This document shows positions 1 to 8,873 of a stretch of DNA of 64,000 nt, piece after piece. How positions within the stretch are numbered: the stretch's first letter is position 1; every line of letters starts with the position of its first letter. Below the pieces are notes generated by a model. It was not told the origin of the DNA. It ran no database searches and saw only the letters and a program-made list of their open reading frames with translations. Position numbers and translations under genes: made by a program. Source of the DNA: an uncultured Clostridia bacterium (GTDB lineage: Bacteria > Bacillota > Clostridia > Oscillospirales > QAKW01); contig CALXGQ010000015.1 of NCBI GenBank assembly GCA_944387895.1, positions 46,199 through 110,198 on the forward strand, given 5' to 3'.

Positions 1-1
1 T

Positions 2-139
2 TATCTTTTCAAGCTGCTTAAGCCCTTTGAGATCCGCGTTACCGGCCTGGCGCTGGGGATCCCCGTGGGGGGAACGCTGGAGTACGCCGATAGCCTGACG
101 CTGACGCGTGCCATGGAAAACAGGAGGTCTTTTGAATGA
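2..139 (+). CDS. recR: Recombination mediator protein RecR, C-terminal end (partial)
   Basis: An open frame enters from the left edge and stops at TGA 137-139, giving the last 45 residues of a protein. They include the [12 protein letters not shown] stretch, which matches the conserved end of the Toprim domain of RecR, followed by the usual short tail ([11 protein letters not shown]). RecR acts with RecO and RecF to load RecA on gapped single-stranded DNA. The zinc finger and most of the Toprim domain lie outside the window. The stop overlaps the start of the next gene (ATGA). In Firmicutes recR normally follows dnaX and ybaB, which would place those genes to the left. Confidence 0.85.
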   Translation, partial: YLFKLLKPFEIRVTGLALGIPVGGTLEYADSLTLTRAMENRRSFE

Positions 140-387
140 ACACCTATCAAACCCGGGGCACCTGCTCCCGGAAAATATTTTTTGACGTAGCGGCGGACGG
201 AACGCTGCGCAACGTATCCTTTGAAGGAGGCTGCAACGGCAATCTGCAGGGCATCGGCAGTCTGGTAGAGGGAATGAAGGTCGAGGAGGCGATCCGGCGG
301 TTGTCCGGGATTCGGTGCGGAACCAGAGCGACCTCCTGCCCGGATCAGCTGGCGCAGGCTTTAATAGAATATCAGGAGGAGCATTGA
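136..387 (+). CDS. Small TSCPD domain protein (TIGR03905-like)
   Basis: This 83-residue protein carries the family hallmark TSCPD near its C-terminus (residues about 66-70) and a glycine- and cysteine-rich N-terminal half ([11 protein letters not shown]). It resembles the stand-alone TIGR03905 proteins of Clostridia. The same domain occurs at the C-terminus of some vitamin B12-dependent ribonucleotide reductases. The molecular role of the stand-alone form is not established. The start codon overlaps the recR stop and is preceded by AGGAGG at about 122-127, so translation is probably coupled. The next gene follows after one base. Confidence 0.8.
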   Translation: MNTYQTRGTCSRKIFFDVAADGTLRNVSFEGGCNGNLQGIGSLVEGMKVEEAIRRLSGIRCGTRATSCPDQLAQALIEYQEEH

Positions 388-388
388 G

Positions 389-2107
389 ATGAACTATATG
401 CAGGAATATGAACGCTGGTTATCTTTCTATGAACTGGACGGCAGGCTGAAGGCGGAGCTGATCGCGGTGCACGGCAACGAGGATGAGATCCGATCCCGGT
501 TTGGCTGCGATCTGGTATTCGGCACCGGCGGTCTGCGCGGCATCATGGGCGCAGGCACCAACCGGATGAATATTTATACAGTCCGCAGGGCTTCCCGGGG
601 CTTTGGCAATTATATTGTCAGCCTTGGCAAAGAGGCCATGGAGCGCGGTGTTGTGATCGCCTATGACTGCCGCAACAACGGAAAGCGGTTCGCGCTGGAA
701 ACGGCGCTGACGATGTGTGCTTTGGGGATCCATGTGCGGCTGTTTGATTCCCTGCGCCCGACTCCGGAGCTGAGCTTTGCCATCCGGGATTTCGGCGCCA
801 TCGGCGGCGTGAACATCACGGCCTCTCATAATCCCAAGGAATACAACGGCTATAAAGCCTATTTTGAAGACGGCGCTCAGCTCTCCGGCGATCAGGCGGA
901 TTTCATTCTGGGCGAGATGCAGAAGGTGGATCCTCTGCACGTTGAAACCATGGCGGAAGAAGAGGCTGTGGAAAAAGGGCTTCTTGAACGGATCGGGGAG
1001 GAAACAGATCAGCGCTATCTCCAGCGCGTATTGGCGGAGAAGCTGCCGCTGAACGATCTCCGGCCGGAGGCAAAGAAGATCTCGGTCGTCTATACGCCGT
1101 TTCACGGAACCGGCTATAAGCTGGTGCCGGAAATTTTCAAGGCGCTGGGCGCCAATGCCTATTTTGTGCAAGAGCAGATGGTGCCCAACGGCGATTTCCC
1201 GACGGTGCAGAGCCCGAATCCCGAAGAGAAAGAGGGCTTTACTCTGGGTCTTGAGCTGGCCCGGAAGGTGGGCGCCGAGCTGATCATCGCCACCGATCCC
1301 GACGCGGACCGGGTGGGTGTTGCTGCGCTGGCCGGCGACCAGGTCACGCTGTTTACCGGGAACCAGATGGCTGCGCTACTGACGGATTTTATCATCCAGG
1401 TGCAAAAGGAGGCGGGGATCCTGCCACCGAATCCGGCGGTGGTTTCCACCATCGTTTCTTCCAAGCTGCCGAAAAAAATCTGCGCTGAAAACGGCGTGGC
1501 CTATTATGAGGTGCTCACCGGCTTTAAGTATATCGGCGAGATGATGGAGCGCTTCAAAACCGAGGGGAGCCACAGCTTCCTTTTCGGCTTTGAGGAAAGC
1601 TACGGCTATCTGAAGGGCGATTACGCCAGGGATAAGGACTCTCTGGTGGCTTCCATGCTGATCGTCCAGATGGCGATGTATTATAAGAATAAGAATAAAA
1701 ATCTGGTTCAGGCTCTGGAGATCCTTTATAAAAAATACGGCTACTATGAAGAAAAGACCGTCAGCTTCAAGATCGAGGCTGTGATCCCCCAGCAGCGGAT
1801 GGACGAAATCATGAAGGCCCTCCGCGGGGATACGCCCTCTGCCATGGGCGGCAAAAGGGTCGTGGAATTTCGGGATTATAAGGAGCATATCATCAAAGAT
1901 CTCGTATCCGGCCGGGAGCGGGAAACGGGGCTGCCCACCTCCGACGTTTTGTATTATGTTTTTGAGGACGGCACCCATGTGGTGATCCGGCCCTCCGGCA
2001 CGGAACCGAAGGTGAAGGCCTATTTCCTCACCTCCGGGGAAAACCGCTTCGATTGCCATAGTAAAATCGAAGCATATGCGGAGATTTTCGGGCAGCTGCT
2101 GCAATAA
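389..2107 (+). CDS. Phospho-sugar mutase (phosphoglucomutase/phosphomannomutase family)
   Basis: This 572-residue alpha-D-phosphohexomutase interconverts sugar 1-phosphates and 6-phosphates through a phosphoserine. All four active-site elements are visible: the phosphoserine loop TASHNP (S146), the metal loop DPDADR (D303, D305, D307), the sugar-binding loop GFEES (about 400-404) and the phosphate-binding RPSGTEPK near the C-terminus. Length and loop sequences fit the PgcA type of Firmicutes, which supplies glucose 1-phosphate for UDP-glucose and polymer synthesis. Phosphopentomutase activity cannot be excluded from sequence. The ribosome site AGGAGG at 374-379 supports the ATG at 389. A separate glmM at 54.7-56.1 kb covers the glucosamine reaction. 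Confidence 0.9.
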   Translation: MNYMQEYERWLSFYELDGRLKAELIAVHGNEDEIRSRFGCDLVFGTGGLRGIMGAGTNRMNIYTVRRASRGFGNYIVSLGKEAMERGVVIAYDCRNNGKRFALETALTMCALGIHVRLFDSLRPTPELSFAIRDFGAIGGVNITASHNPKEYNGYKAYFEDGAQLSGDQADFILGEMQKVDPLHVETMAEEEAVEKGLLERIGEETDQRYLQRVLAEKLPLNDLRPEAKKISVVYTPFHGTGYKLVPEIFKALGANAYFVQEQMVPNGDFPTVQSPNPEEKEGFTLGLELARKVGAELIIATDPDADRVGVAALAGDQVTLFTGNQMAALLTDFIIQVQKEAGILPPNPAVVSTIVSSKLPKKICAENGVAYYEVLTGFKYIGEMMERFKTEGSHSFLFGFEESYGYLKGDYARDKDSLVASMLIVQMAMYYKNKNKNLVQALEILYKKYGYYEEKTVSFKIEAVIPQQRMDEIMKALRGDTPSAMGGKRVVEFRDYKEHIIKDLVSGRERETGLPTSDVLYYVFEDGTHVVIRPSGTEPKVKAYFLTSGENRFDCHSKIEAYAEIFGQLLQ

Positions 2108-2178
2108 GAGCCGCTGCCGCCAGGGGGCGCCGGGCTTTCCGGCACGGGAGAGATGCGGCGCAAGAAGGGGGATCAATC

Positions 2179-2892
2179 ATGCTGAAGATCGAGCATCTGA
2201 CAAAGTCATACGGGGAAAAGAAGGCGGTAGACGACCTTTCGCTGGAGATCCGGCCGGGAGAGATCTATGCCTTTATCGGGCACAACGGCGCCGGAAAAAC
2301 GACGACCCTCAAGTCCTGCTGCGGGATTTTGGGCTTTGATTCCGGCGATATCCGGATCGACGGCGTTTCCATTCTGGAAGATCCTGTTGCCTGCAAGAAA
2401 AAGCTGGCGTATATTCCGGATAATCCGGATCTCTACGATTTTATGACCGGCAATCAATATTTGAATTTTCTTGCCGATATCTTCGGGATCGAAGCGGAAG
2501 TGCGGCAGGAGCGCATCCGCCGCTATGCCGAGGCCTTTGAGCTGGCCGGGAACCTGCCGCAGCCGGTTTCCTCCTATTCCCATGGCATGAAGCAGAAGCT
2601 GGCGGTGATCGGAGCGCTGCTCCATCAGCCGAAGCTGATCATCATGGACGAGCCGTTTGTGGGGCTGGATCCGAAGGCGACCCATCTGCTCAAGGAAATG
2701 ATGCGCGAAATCTGCCGGGAAGGCGGCGCCATTTTCTTCTCCACCCATATTCTGGAGGTGGCCGAGAAGCTTTGCGATCAGGTGGCGATCATCAAGGAAG
2801 GCCGGCTGATCCGCTCGGGGAAAATGGACGAGGTGCGGGGCGACGCTTCGCTGGAATCGGTATTTCTGGAGCTGGAGGAATCCGCATGCTGA
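2179..2892 (+). CDS. ABC transporter ATP-binding protein
   Basis: This is a 237-residue nucleotide-binding subunit. It shows Walker A GHNGAGKTT (residues 34-42), a signature variant YSHGMKQKL (about 134-142), Walker B LIIMDEP followed by the D-loop, and the switch histidine in FFSTHILE. The SHGM variant signature is common in two-gene exporters of the CcmA/YhaQ/EcsA type. The membrane partner is the next gene, whose ATG overlaps this stop. Substrate cannot be read from the sequence. A GGGGG ribosome site lies at 2167-2171. Confidence 0.9.
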   Translation: MLKIEHLTKSYGEKKAVDDLSLEIRPGEIYAFIGHNGAGKTTTLKSCCGILGFDSGDIRIDGVSILEDPVACKKKLAYIPDNPDLYDFMTGNQYLNFLADIFGIEAEVRQERIRRYAEAFELAGNLPQPVSSYSHGMKQKLAVIGALLHQPKLIIMDEPFVGLDPKATHLLKEMMREICREGGAIFFSTHILEVAEKLCDQVAIIKEGRLIRSGKMDEVRGDASLESVFLELEESAC

Positions 2893-4517
2893 AAGCGTTG
2901 ATCAGAAAGCAGCTTCTGGAGCTGAACAGCTGGTTTTATCAGGATAAAAAAACCGGGAAAAATCGCTCCAAACTCGGTATCGTTGCTTACGCGCTGCTGT
3001 TTCTTCTTACCTGCGGCATCGTGGGTGCGTTCTTTTACATCATGTGCCGAACCCTCTGCCAGCCGCTGGTATCCGCCGGGCTGGGCTGGCTTTATTTTGC
3101 CGTTATGAGCCTGGTGGCGCTGGTGATGGGGGTTTTTGGCAGCGTTTTCAATACCTATTCCAGCCTCTATCAGGCCAAGGACAATGATTTTCTGCTCTCG
3201 CTGCCCATCCCGGTTTCCCATATCCTCTGGGTGCGGCTGTTCGGCGTTCTTTTCTGGGGCTTCTTTTATGAGCTGCTGGTCTTTGTCCCGGCGGTTGTCG
3301 TCTATTTCATGACGGTCTCCTTCAGCGCGGCGGCGCTGATCGCTCAGATTATTCTGCTGTTTGTGCTGGCGCTTTTTGTTTTGACCCTTTCCTGCATCCT
3401 CGGCTGGGTTGTGGCTTGGATCAGCGCGCGGCTCAAAAACAAAAGCCTGATCACCGTGCTGATCTCCCTTTGCTTTCTGGGCGGATATTATTTCATATAT
3501 TTCCGCGCTTCCAGCCTCCTTCAGTCCCTGCTGGCAAACAGCGGGGAGATCGGGAAAACGCTGCGCAGCGCGGTATATCCGCTTTATCTTACCGGCCGCG
3601 CGGCGGAGGGAAGCTTTCTTTCCCTGCTGGCCGTCGCGGCGATGACCGCTGTTCTTTGGGGCGTGGTGTATCTGATTTTGTCCCGGAGCTTTCTTCAGAT
3701 CGTCACCGCCGGCGGAGCGGGCAAGCCCAAAGAGGGAAAAGACGGAGCGGCCAGGGCCAAAAGGAGCAACGCGGCAAAAACGGCGGCGCGGCAGAGAAAC
3801 GTCGGGAGCGCTCTGCTGGGCAAGGAGCTGAAAAGATTTTTTGCCAGCGCCACCTATATGCTCAACTGCGCCCTGGGATCGGTCATGCTGCTGGCCGGCG
3901 CGTTTGCGGTTGTGATCAAGGGCGGCTGGATCCGCGAAAACCTGATCGCTCCGTTTGCCATAGACGCCTGGGGCATGGTTCTTGTGGCTGCCTCCGCCAT
4001 CAGCCTGATTGCGGCGATGAATACGATTACCGCGCCCTCGGTTTCGCTGGAGGGGAAGAATCTCTGGATCCTGCAAAGTCTTCCGGTTCCCGCCCGGCGG
4101 GCTCTGGGAGCAAAGATCCTGCTGCATCTGCTGATCACGGAGCCGCCGGTGCTGCTCTCCGCCGCCTGCGTTGCGGCTGTGCTGCAGCCAGGGGTGGTGC
4201 CCGCGGTCTTTCTCTTCCTTTTGCCGGCGCTGTTTGTTTTGCTGTCCGCCTGCCTGGGGCTGGCCTTCAATCTGAAGATGCCCAATCTGCATTGGACCAA
4301 CGAAACGGCGGCGGTGAAGCAGAGCCTCTGCGTTTTTCTGGCTCTGATGATCGGCTGGATCGCGGCGGTGGGCATTGCGGCGCCGTATTTCTTCCTGGAA
4401 AGCGTGGTCATGCGGCAATGGTATCCGCTCCTTTGCGCCGTTGTGATCGGCGGGTTGGCAGGGGCGCTTTTGCTCTGGATCCGCACGCGGGGCGCAAGAA
4501 TTTTTGAAAGGCTGTAA
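2886..4517 (+). CDS. ABC transporter permease, multi-spanning membrane protein
   Basis: The chosen start is ATG 2886, inside the end of the ATPase gene, giving 543 residues beginning MLKALIRKQ. An upstream in-frame extension to 2772 exists but lies wholly inside the ATPase gene. The protein has about twelve hydrophobic segments in two halves, separated by a hydrophilic Lys/Ala-rich linker (about 275-305, around KPKEGKDGAARAKR). The layout resembles the large two-half permeases (ABC-2-like) that pair with EcsA-like ATPases in Firmicutes. With the upstream gene it should form an exporter; the substrate is unknown. Two strong hairpin terminators follow at 4577 and 4621. Confidence 0.8.
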   Translation: MLKALIRKQLLELNSWFYQDKKTGKNRSKLGIVAYALLFLLTCGIVGAFFYIMCRTLCQPLVSAGLGWLYFAVMSLVALVMGVFGSVFNTYSSLYQAKDNDFLLSLPIPVSHILWVRLFGVLFWGFFYELLVFVPAVVVYFMTVSFSAAALIAQIILLFVLALFVLTLSCILGWVVAWISARLKNKSLITVLISLCFLGGYYFIYFRASSLLQSLLANSGEIGKTLRSAVYPLYLTGRAAEGSFLSLLAVAAMTAVLWGVVYLILSRSFLQIVTAGGAGKPKEGKDGAARAKRSNAAKTAARQRNVGSALLGKELKRFFASATYMLNCALGSVMLLAGAFAVVIKGGWIRENLIAPFAIDAWGMVLVAASAISLIAAMNTITAPSVSLEGKNLWILQSLPVPARRALGAKILLHLLITEPPVLLSAACVAAVLQPGVVPAVFLFLLPALFVLLSACLGLAFNLKMPNLHWTNETAAVKQSLCVFLALMIGWIAAVGIAAPYFFLESVVMRQWYPLLCAVVIGGLAGALLLWIRTRGARIFERL

Positions 4518-4576
4518 CCCTCCGATTCCACCGGATCAAAAAAGCGCTGGTGGGTTCCGGTTGCTGAAAAGAACAG

Positions 4577-4615
4577 GCGCCGCCTCCTTCTTATGGAAGG
4601 ATGGCGGCGCTTTTT
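4577..4615 (+). terminator. Rho-independent terminator after the ABC exporter genes
   Basis: An inverted repeat pairs GCGCCGCC (4577-4584) plus CCTTC with GGAAGG plus GGCGGCGC (ending at 4610), with a four-base loop and a run of five T. It lies 60 bases past the permease stop. Confidence 0.85.
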
Positions 4616-4620
4616 GCAGA

Positions 4621-4656
4621 AAAATCCCGGTGCAGCCGTCTGCGCCGGGATTTTTT
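4621..4656 (+). terminator. Second hairpin terminator, possibly bidirectional
   Basis: AAAATCCCGG at 4621-4630 pairs with CCGGGATTTT starting at 4645, followed by six T. The A-run on the left would make it work on the minus strand too. It isolates the nrd promoter from upstream read-through. Confidence 0.75.
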
Positions 4657-4659
4657 AAA

Positions 4660-4707
4660 ACAACAAGATGTTGTGTTTTGAAAAAAGAAAATATAATAGA
4701 TGTTGTA
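4660..4707 (+). promoter_or_regulatory. Pair of probable NrdR boxes upstream of the nrd operon
   Basis: Two similar 16-base near-palindromes lie at 4660-4675 (ACAACAAGATGTTGTG) and 4692-4707 (TATAATAGATGTTGTA). They share AGATGTTGTR and are offset by exactly 32 bp, about three helical turns. NrdR, the repressor of bacterial ribonucleotide reductase genes, typically binds two AT-rich 16-bp boxes about 31-32 bp apart near the promoter. The spacing and the downstream genes fit; the exact bases deviate from the general consensus, so the assignment is an inference. Confidence 0.6.
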
Positions 4708-4715
4708 TTTTCTGC

Positions 4716-4744
4716 TTGACAAGAGCGGATATATCGTGTAGAAT
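4716..4744 (+). promoter_or_regulatory. Sigma-A type promoter of the nrdG-nrdD operon
   Basis: TTGACA at 4716-4721 and TAGAAT at 4739-4744 are separated by 17 bases. The second presumed NrdR box ends nine bases upstream of the -35 element. The leader to the ATG is about 55 bases and contains a small CCGCC/GGCGG hairpin at 4755-4766. Confidence 0.8.
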
Positions 4745-4805
4745 AGTAGCTGAACCGCCGTGGCGGGGAAGAAAGGGGAAAAACCCCGCGGGAAAGGATC
4801 GGCCA

Positions 4806-5495
4806 ATGACGATTGAAGGGCTTCAAAAACTGACGTTGCTGGATTATCCCGGCAGAACGGCCTGCACGGTCTTTTTGGGCGGCTGTAATTTTCGTTGTCC
4901 CTTCTGCCATAATTTTGACCTGGCAGCCCGGCCGTCCGCACCGCTGATGGATAGCGAAGGGCTTTTGGCATTTCTGCGCAGCCGCAAAAAGCTGCTGGAC
5001 GGCGTCGCCATAACCGGCGGAGAACCGCTGCTGCGGCGGGAGCTTCCGGAGCTGCTGCGGGAGATCAAGGCGCTGGGTTATCCGATCAAGCTGGACACAA
5101 ACGGCAGTTTCCCCGGTCGGCTGAAGGCGCTGGTCGAAGAGGGGCTGGTCGATTATGTGGCCATGGACGTTAAAAACGCGCCGGAGCGCTACGGGGAAAC
5201 GGCGGGATTTCCGAAGCTGGATCTGGAGCCGATCCGCGAGAGTGCGGCATTTTTGCTGACCGGAGCGGTGGACTATGAATTTCGCACCACCGTGGTGGAG
5301 CAGCTGCACGGGCCGGCGGAAATGGAAGGGATTTCCGAGTGGCTGGCCGGGGCGCAACGCTATTTTTTGCAGTGGTTTCGTCCGTCGGAGCAGGTGCCGA
5401 ACGCGGCGCTGACGGCGCCTTCGGCGGCGACGATGGAGGAATACCTGAAAATCGTGCGGAAAAAGATCCCCGCAGCGGAGCTGAGAGGGCTTTGA
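4806..5495 (+). CDS. nrdG: Anaerobic ribonucleoside-triphosphate reductase activating protein (radical SAM)
   Basis: This 229-residue radical SAM enzyme generates the glycyl radical on NrdD using S-adenosylmethionine and a 4Fe-4S cluster. The cluster motif CNFRCPFC gives C27, C31 and C34, followed by the SAM-binding GGEP in AITGGEPLL. It belongs to the longer NrdG form (annotated as anaerobic RNR activase, about 230 residues) that begins with a QKLTLLDYPGR-type motif, as here. The ATG at 4806 follows GGAAAGGA; an in-frame extension back to 4668 precedes the promoter and is rejected. nrdD follows 86 bases downstream. Confidence 0.9.
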   Translation: MTIEGLQKLTLLDYPGRTACTVFLGGCNFRCPFCHNFDLAARPSAPLMDSEGLLAFLRSRKKLLDGVAITGGEPLLRRELPELLREIKALGYPIKLDTNGSFPGRLKALVEEGLVDYVAMDVKNAPERYGETAGFPKLDLEPIRESAAFLLTGAVDYEFRTTVVEQLHGPAEMEGISEWLAGAQRYFLQWFRPSEQVPNAALTAPSAATMEEYLKIVRKKIPAAELRGL

Positions 5496-5581
5496 AGTAA
5501 GAACCGAAACGGCCTGCCGCTTGCGGCGCCGGCCGGAGAAAAAAGTGGAAATATAAAATGGATAGATATGGAGGAAAAGAG

Positions 5582-7969
5582 ATGTATAACGTAATCAAAC
5601 GCGACGGGCAGGAAACAGATTTTAATATTTCCAAGATCAGCACCGCGATCCAGAAGGCCTTTGACGCGCTGGGAAAGGAATCTCATCCCAGCGTCATCGA
5701 CCTGCTGGCGCTGAAGGTGACCGCTCATTTTGAGAGCAAGGTCAAGGACGGCAAGATCGCTGTGGAGGATATTCAGGACAGCGTGGAGGCGGTACTGAGC
5801 GAATCCGGCTATGCGGACGTGGCGAAGGCGTATATTCTTTACCGCAAGCAGCGGGAAAAGGTGCGGAATCTCAAGACTACCTTTTTGGATTATAAGGCGC
5901 TGGTGGATAGCTATGTCAACGTAACCGACTGGCGGGTGAAGGAAAATTCAACCGTCACCTATTCGGTGGGCGGCCTGATTCTTTCCAACAGCGGCGCCAT
6001 CACCGCCAATTACTGGCTCAGCGAAATTTACGACGCTGAAATCGCTGACGCGCACCGCAATGCGGACGTGCATATCCATGATCTTTCCATGCTGACCGGC
6101 TACTGCGCGGGCTGGTCTCTCAAGCAGCTGATCAAAGAGGGGCTGGGCGGCGTTCCCGGCAAGATCACCTCCTCGCCCGCCAAGCATCTGGTTTCCCTCT
6201 GCAATCAGATGGTTAACTTCCTCGGCATCATGCAAAACGAGTGGGCCGGCGCCCAGGCGTTCAGCTCCTTTGATACCTATTTGGCGCCCTTTGTCCGGGT
6301 GGATAACCTGAGCTACTGGGAGGTCAAAAACTGCATTCAGTCCTTTGTTTACGGTGTGAATACGCCCAGCCGCTGGGGAACGCAGGCGCCTTTCTCCAAT
6401 ATCACCCTGGACTGGACGGTGCCGTCGGATCTGAAGGATCTTCCTGCCATTGTGGGCGGGAAGGAGATGGACTTCACCTATGGCGACTGTAAAAAAGAGA
6501 TGGATATGATCAACCGCGCCTTCATCGAAACGATGATCGAAGGGGACGCCAACGGCCGCGGTTTCCAGTATCCCATCCCCACATATTCCATCACCCGGGA
6601 CTTCGACTGGTCGGAAACCCAGAACAACAAGCTTCTCTTTGAAATGACCGCGAAGTACGGAACGCCTTATTTTTCCAATTATATCAACAGCGATATGGAG
6701 CCCAGCGACGTGCGCAGTATGTGCTGCCGCCTGCGGCTGGATCTCCGGGAGCTGCGTAAAAAGTCCGGCGGATTTTTCGGTTCCGGGGAAAGCACCGGTT
6801 CTGTGGGCGTTGTTACCATCAATCTGCCCCGCATCGCATTCCAGTCCGCCAGCGAAGAGGAATTCTATGCCCGTCTGGATCGGCTGATGGATATTTCCGC
6901 CCGGTCGCTCCATATCAAGCGCACGGTCATCACCAAGTTCCTCAATGAAGGGCTTTATCCCTATACCAAGCGGTATCTGGGCTCCTTTGATAATCACTTT
7001 TCCACCATCGGTCTGGTGGGGATGAACGAAGCGGCGCTCAATGCCTGCTGGCTCAAAAAGAACCTGACGACCGCCGAAGGTCAGCAGTTTGCCAAGGATG
7101 TGCTGAATCATATGCGGGAGCGCCTTTCGGATTATCAGGAGCAATACGGCGATCTCTATAATCTGGAGGCTACGCCGGCGGAATCCACTTCTTACCGGCT
7201 GGCCAAGCACGATGTCAAGCGGTTCCCGGGCATTGTTACCGCGAATATGGACGGCACGCCCTATTATACCAATTCCTCCCATCTTCCGGTGGGCTTTACC
7301 GACGATATCTTTACGGCTCTGGATATGCAGGACGAGCTTCATACCCTTTATACGTCCGGAACGGTCTTTCACGCTTATATGGGCGAAAAGCTGCCGGATT
7401 GGAAGGCGGCGGCCGACCTGGTGCGGAAGATCGCGGAAAATTATCGCCTGCCCTATTATTCGATGTCCCCCACCTATTCCGTATGTAAAAACCACGGCTA
7501 TATCACCGGCGAGCAGTACTCCTGCCCGCACTGCGGCGAGAATACTGAGGTATACAGCCGGATCACCGGGTATTACCGCCCGGTTCAGAACTGGAACGAC
7601 GGCAAGGCGCAGGAGTTCAAGGATCGCCGCCTGTATGATCAGCGGATCGCCGCCACCAAGATCCCCACGCCGCATACCTGCGGGTGCTGTGGCGGGGACG
7701 CGGAGCCGGAGGTGATCGGCGGAAACCGGGTGCTGCTTTTCACGACCCAGACCTGCCCCAACTGTAAAATGGCCGCTTCCATGCTGGATCAGGCGGAGAT
7801 CAGCTATGAAAAGCTGGACGCCGAAGCGCCGGAAAACCGGTCTCTGGTGGAGGCGTATCAGATCAACCGTGCGCCGACGCTGATCGTGGAGACCGACGGC
7901 GGGATCGAAAAGCTGACCAACGCTTCCGAGATCCGCAGCTATATCAAGCGGGTAAGCGCTCATGTATGA
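5582..7969 (+). CDS. nrdD: Anaerobic ribonucleoside-triphosphate reductase fused to a C-terminal glutaredoxin-like domain
   Basis: This 795-residue class III ribonucleotide reductase makes deoxynucleotides without oxygen. Residues about 1-90 form an ATP-cone regulatory domain (VIKRDGQE onward). The ten-stranded barrel follows. Near the end come zinc ligands C635-x2-H638 and C648-x2-C651 and the glycyl radical site RITGYY (G663). After this the protein continues with a CGCC segment (C700-C703) and a redoxin-like domain with CPNC (725-728) and the cis-proline region APTLIV. Most NrdD proteins end near the glycine loop, so the extra domain suggests the enzyme carries its own dithiol reductant. 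AGGAGG-like GGAGG at 5570-5574 selects ATG 5582 over 5558. The gene overlaps the downstream reductase by 8 bases. Confidence 0.92.
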   Translation: MYNVIKRDGQETDFNISKISTAIQKAFDALGKESHPSVIDLLALKVTAHFESKVKDGKIAVEDIQDSVEAVLSESGYADVAKAYILYRKQREKVRNLKTTFLDYKALVDSYVNVTDWRVKENSTVTYSVGGLILSNSGAITANYWLSEIYDAEIADAHRNADVHIHDLSMLTGYCAGWSLKQLIKEGLGGVPGKITSSPAKHLVSLCNQMVNFLGIMQNEWAGAQAFSSFDTYLAPFVRVDNLSYWEVKNCIQSFVYGVNTPSRWGTQAPFSNITLDWTVPSDLKDLPAIVGGKEMDFTYGDCKKEMDMINRAFIETMIEGDANGRGFQYPIPTYSITRDFDWSETQNNKLLFEMTAKYGTPYFSNYINSDMEPSDVRSMCCRLRLDLRELRKKSGGFFGSGESTGSVGVVTINLPRIAFQSASEEEFYARLDRLMDISARSLHIKRTVITKFLNEGLYPYTKRYLGSFDNHFSTIGLVGMNEAALNACWLKKNLTTAEGQQFAKDVLNHMRERLSDYQEQYGDLYNLEATPAESTSYRLAKHDVKRFPGIVTANMDGTPYYTNSSHLPVGFTDDIFTALDMQDELHTLYTSGTVFHAYMGEKLPDWKAAADLVRKIAENYRLPYYSMSPTYSVCKNHGYITGEQYSCPHCGENTEVYSRITGYYRPVQNWNDGKAQEFKDRRLYDQRIAATKIPTPHTCGCCGGDAEPEVIGGNRVLLFTTQTCPNCKMAASMLDQAEISYEKLDAEAPENRSLVEAYQINRAPTLIVETDGGIEKLTNASEIRSYIKRVSAHV

Positions 7970-8867
7970 TGTGATCGTGATCGGCGGCGGAACCGCCGGG
8001 CTGACTGCGGCGATTTACCTGCTGCGCGCCGGGAAAACGGTTCTGATTCTGGAATCGACCGCTCTGGGCGGCCAGATCACCGCCTCTGCCCGGATCGAGA
8101 ATTTCCCCGGCCTGTATGGGGTCAGCGGTGTGGAATACGCCGATAAGCTGGCGGATCAGGTTTATCGGTTCGGCGGCGTTATCGAGCCGGCCGAGGTCGG
8201 CGGCGCGGTCCGGGAGGGAGAACATTTTGTCGTTGAAACCACGGACGGCGAGCGTTACCAGGCCGGAGCGCTGATCCTGGCGACCGGCTCCGTGCACCGC
8301 CATCTGGGGCTGGAGCGGGAAGAAACGCTTCCTGGGATCTCCTATTGCGCGGTCTGCGACGGTGCTTTTTATAAGGGCAGGGACGTTGCGGTAGTCGGCG
8401 GCGGAAATGCTGCGGTGCAGTCGGCTCTTGCGCTGGCGGAGCTTTGCCGGAAGGTGACGCTGGTTCACCGGCGGGCAGGCTTCCGCTGCGAGCCGGTGCT
8501 GCTGGAGCGGCTCAAAAAGGCGCCGAACGTGGAGCTCTGCACCGGATATGTGGTTCAGAGCCTGATCGGCGAAGAAAAGCTTGAGGCGCTGGAGCTTCGG
8601 GGCGGGGAACAGACGAAAACCCTGCCGGTAGACGGCCTCTTCATCGCGGTGGGGCAGCAGCCGGCGAACGAGCCCTTCCGGGATCTGGTGCGGCTGGACG
8701 AAGCCGGCTATATCGCGGCGGGGGAGGATTGCCAAACTTCGGAACCGGGCGTTTTTGCAGCTGGGGACTGCCGCCAAAAAGCGGTGCGGCAGCTGGTTAC
8801 CGCCGCTGCGGACGGCGCGGTGGCAGGGCTGGCGGCCAATGCCTATCTGGACGGTCTGAACTCCTGA
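7962..8867 (+). CDS. trxB: Thioredoxin reductase-like flavoprotein
   Basis: This 301-residue FAD- and NAD(P)H-dependent disulfide reductase shows the N-terminal FAD fold IGGGTAGL, the redox pair CAVC (C129, C132), the second Rossmann motif VVGGGNAAV and the HRRAGFR basic cluster expected to hold the NADPH 2-phosphate. The C-terminal GVFAAGDC closes the FAD site. It is slightly shorter than typical TrxB (about 310-320). Because it overlaps the redoxin-fused nrdD by 8 bases, I infer that its partner is the NrdD redoxin domain rather than, or as well as, a free thioredoxin. A terminator follows at 8874. Confidence 0.88.
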   Translation: MYDVIVIGGGTAGLTAAIYLLRAGKTVLILESTALGGQITASARIENFPGLYGVSGVEYADKLADQVYRFGGVIEPAEVGGAVREGEHFVVETTDGERYQAGALILATGSVHRHLGLEREETLPGISYCAVCDGAFYKGRDVAVVGGGNAAVQSALALAELCRKVTLVHRRAGFRCEPVLLERLKKAPNVELCTGYVVQSLIGEEKLEALELRGGEQTKTLPVDGLFIAVGQQPANEPFRDLVRLDEAGYIAAGEDCQTSEPGVFAAGDCRQKAVRQLVTAAADGAVAGLAANAYLDGLNS

Positions 8868-8873
8868 AAATCA

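Noticed and set aside
2772..2885. Longer start for the ABC permease gene
   Set aside because: The extension lies inside the ATPase gene and is not preceded by a ribosome site; ATG 2886 fits the overlapping stop and a hydrophobic N-terminus.
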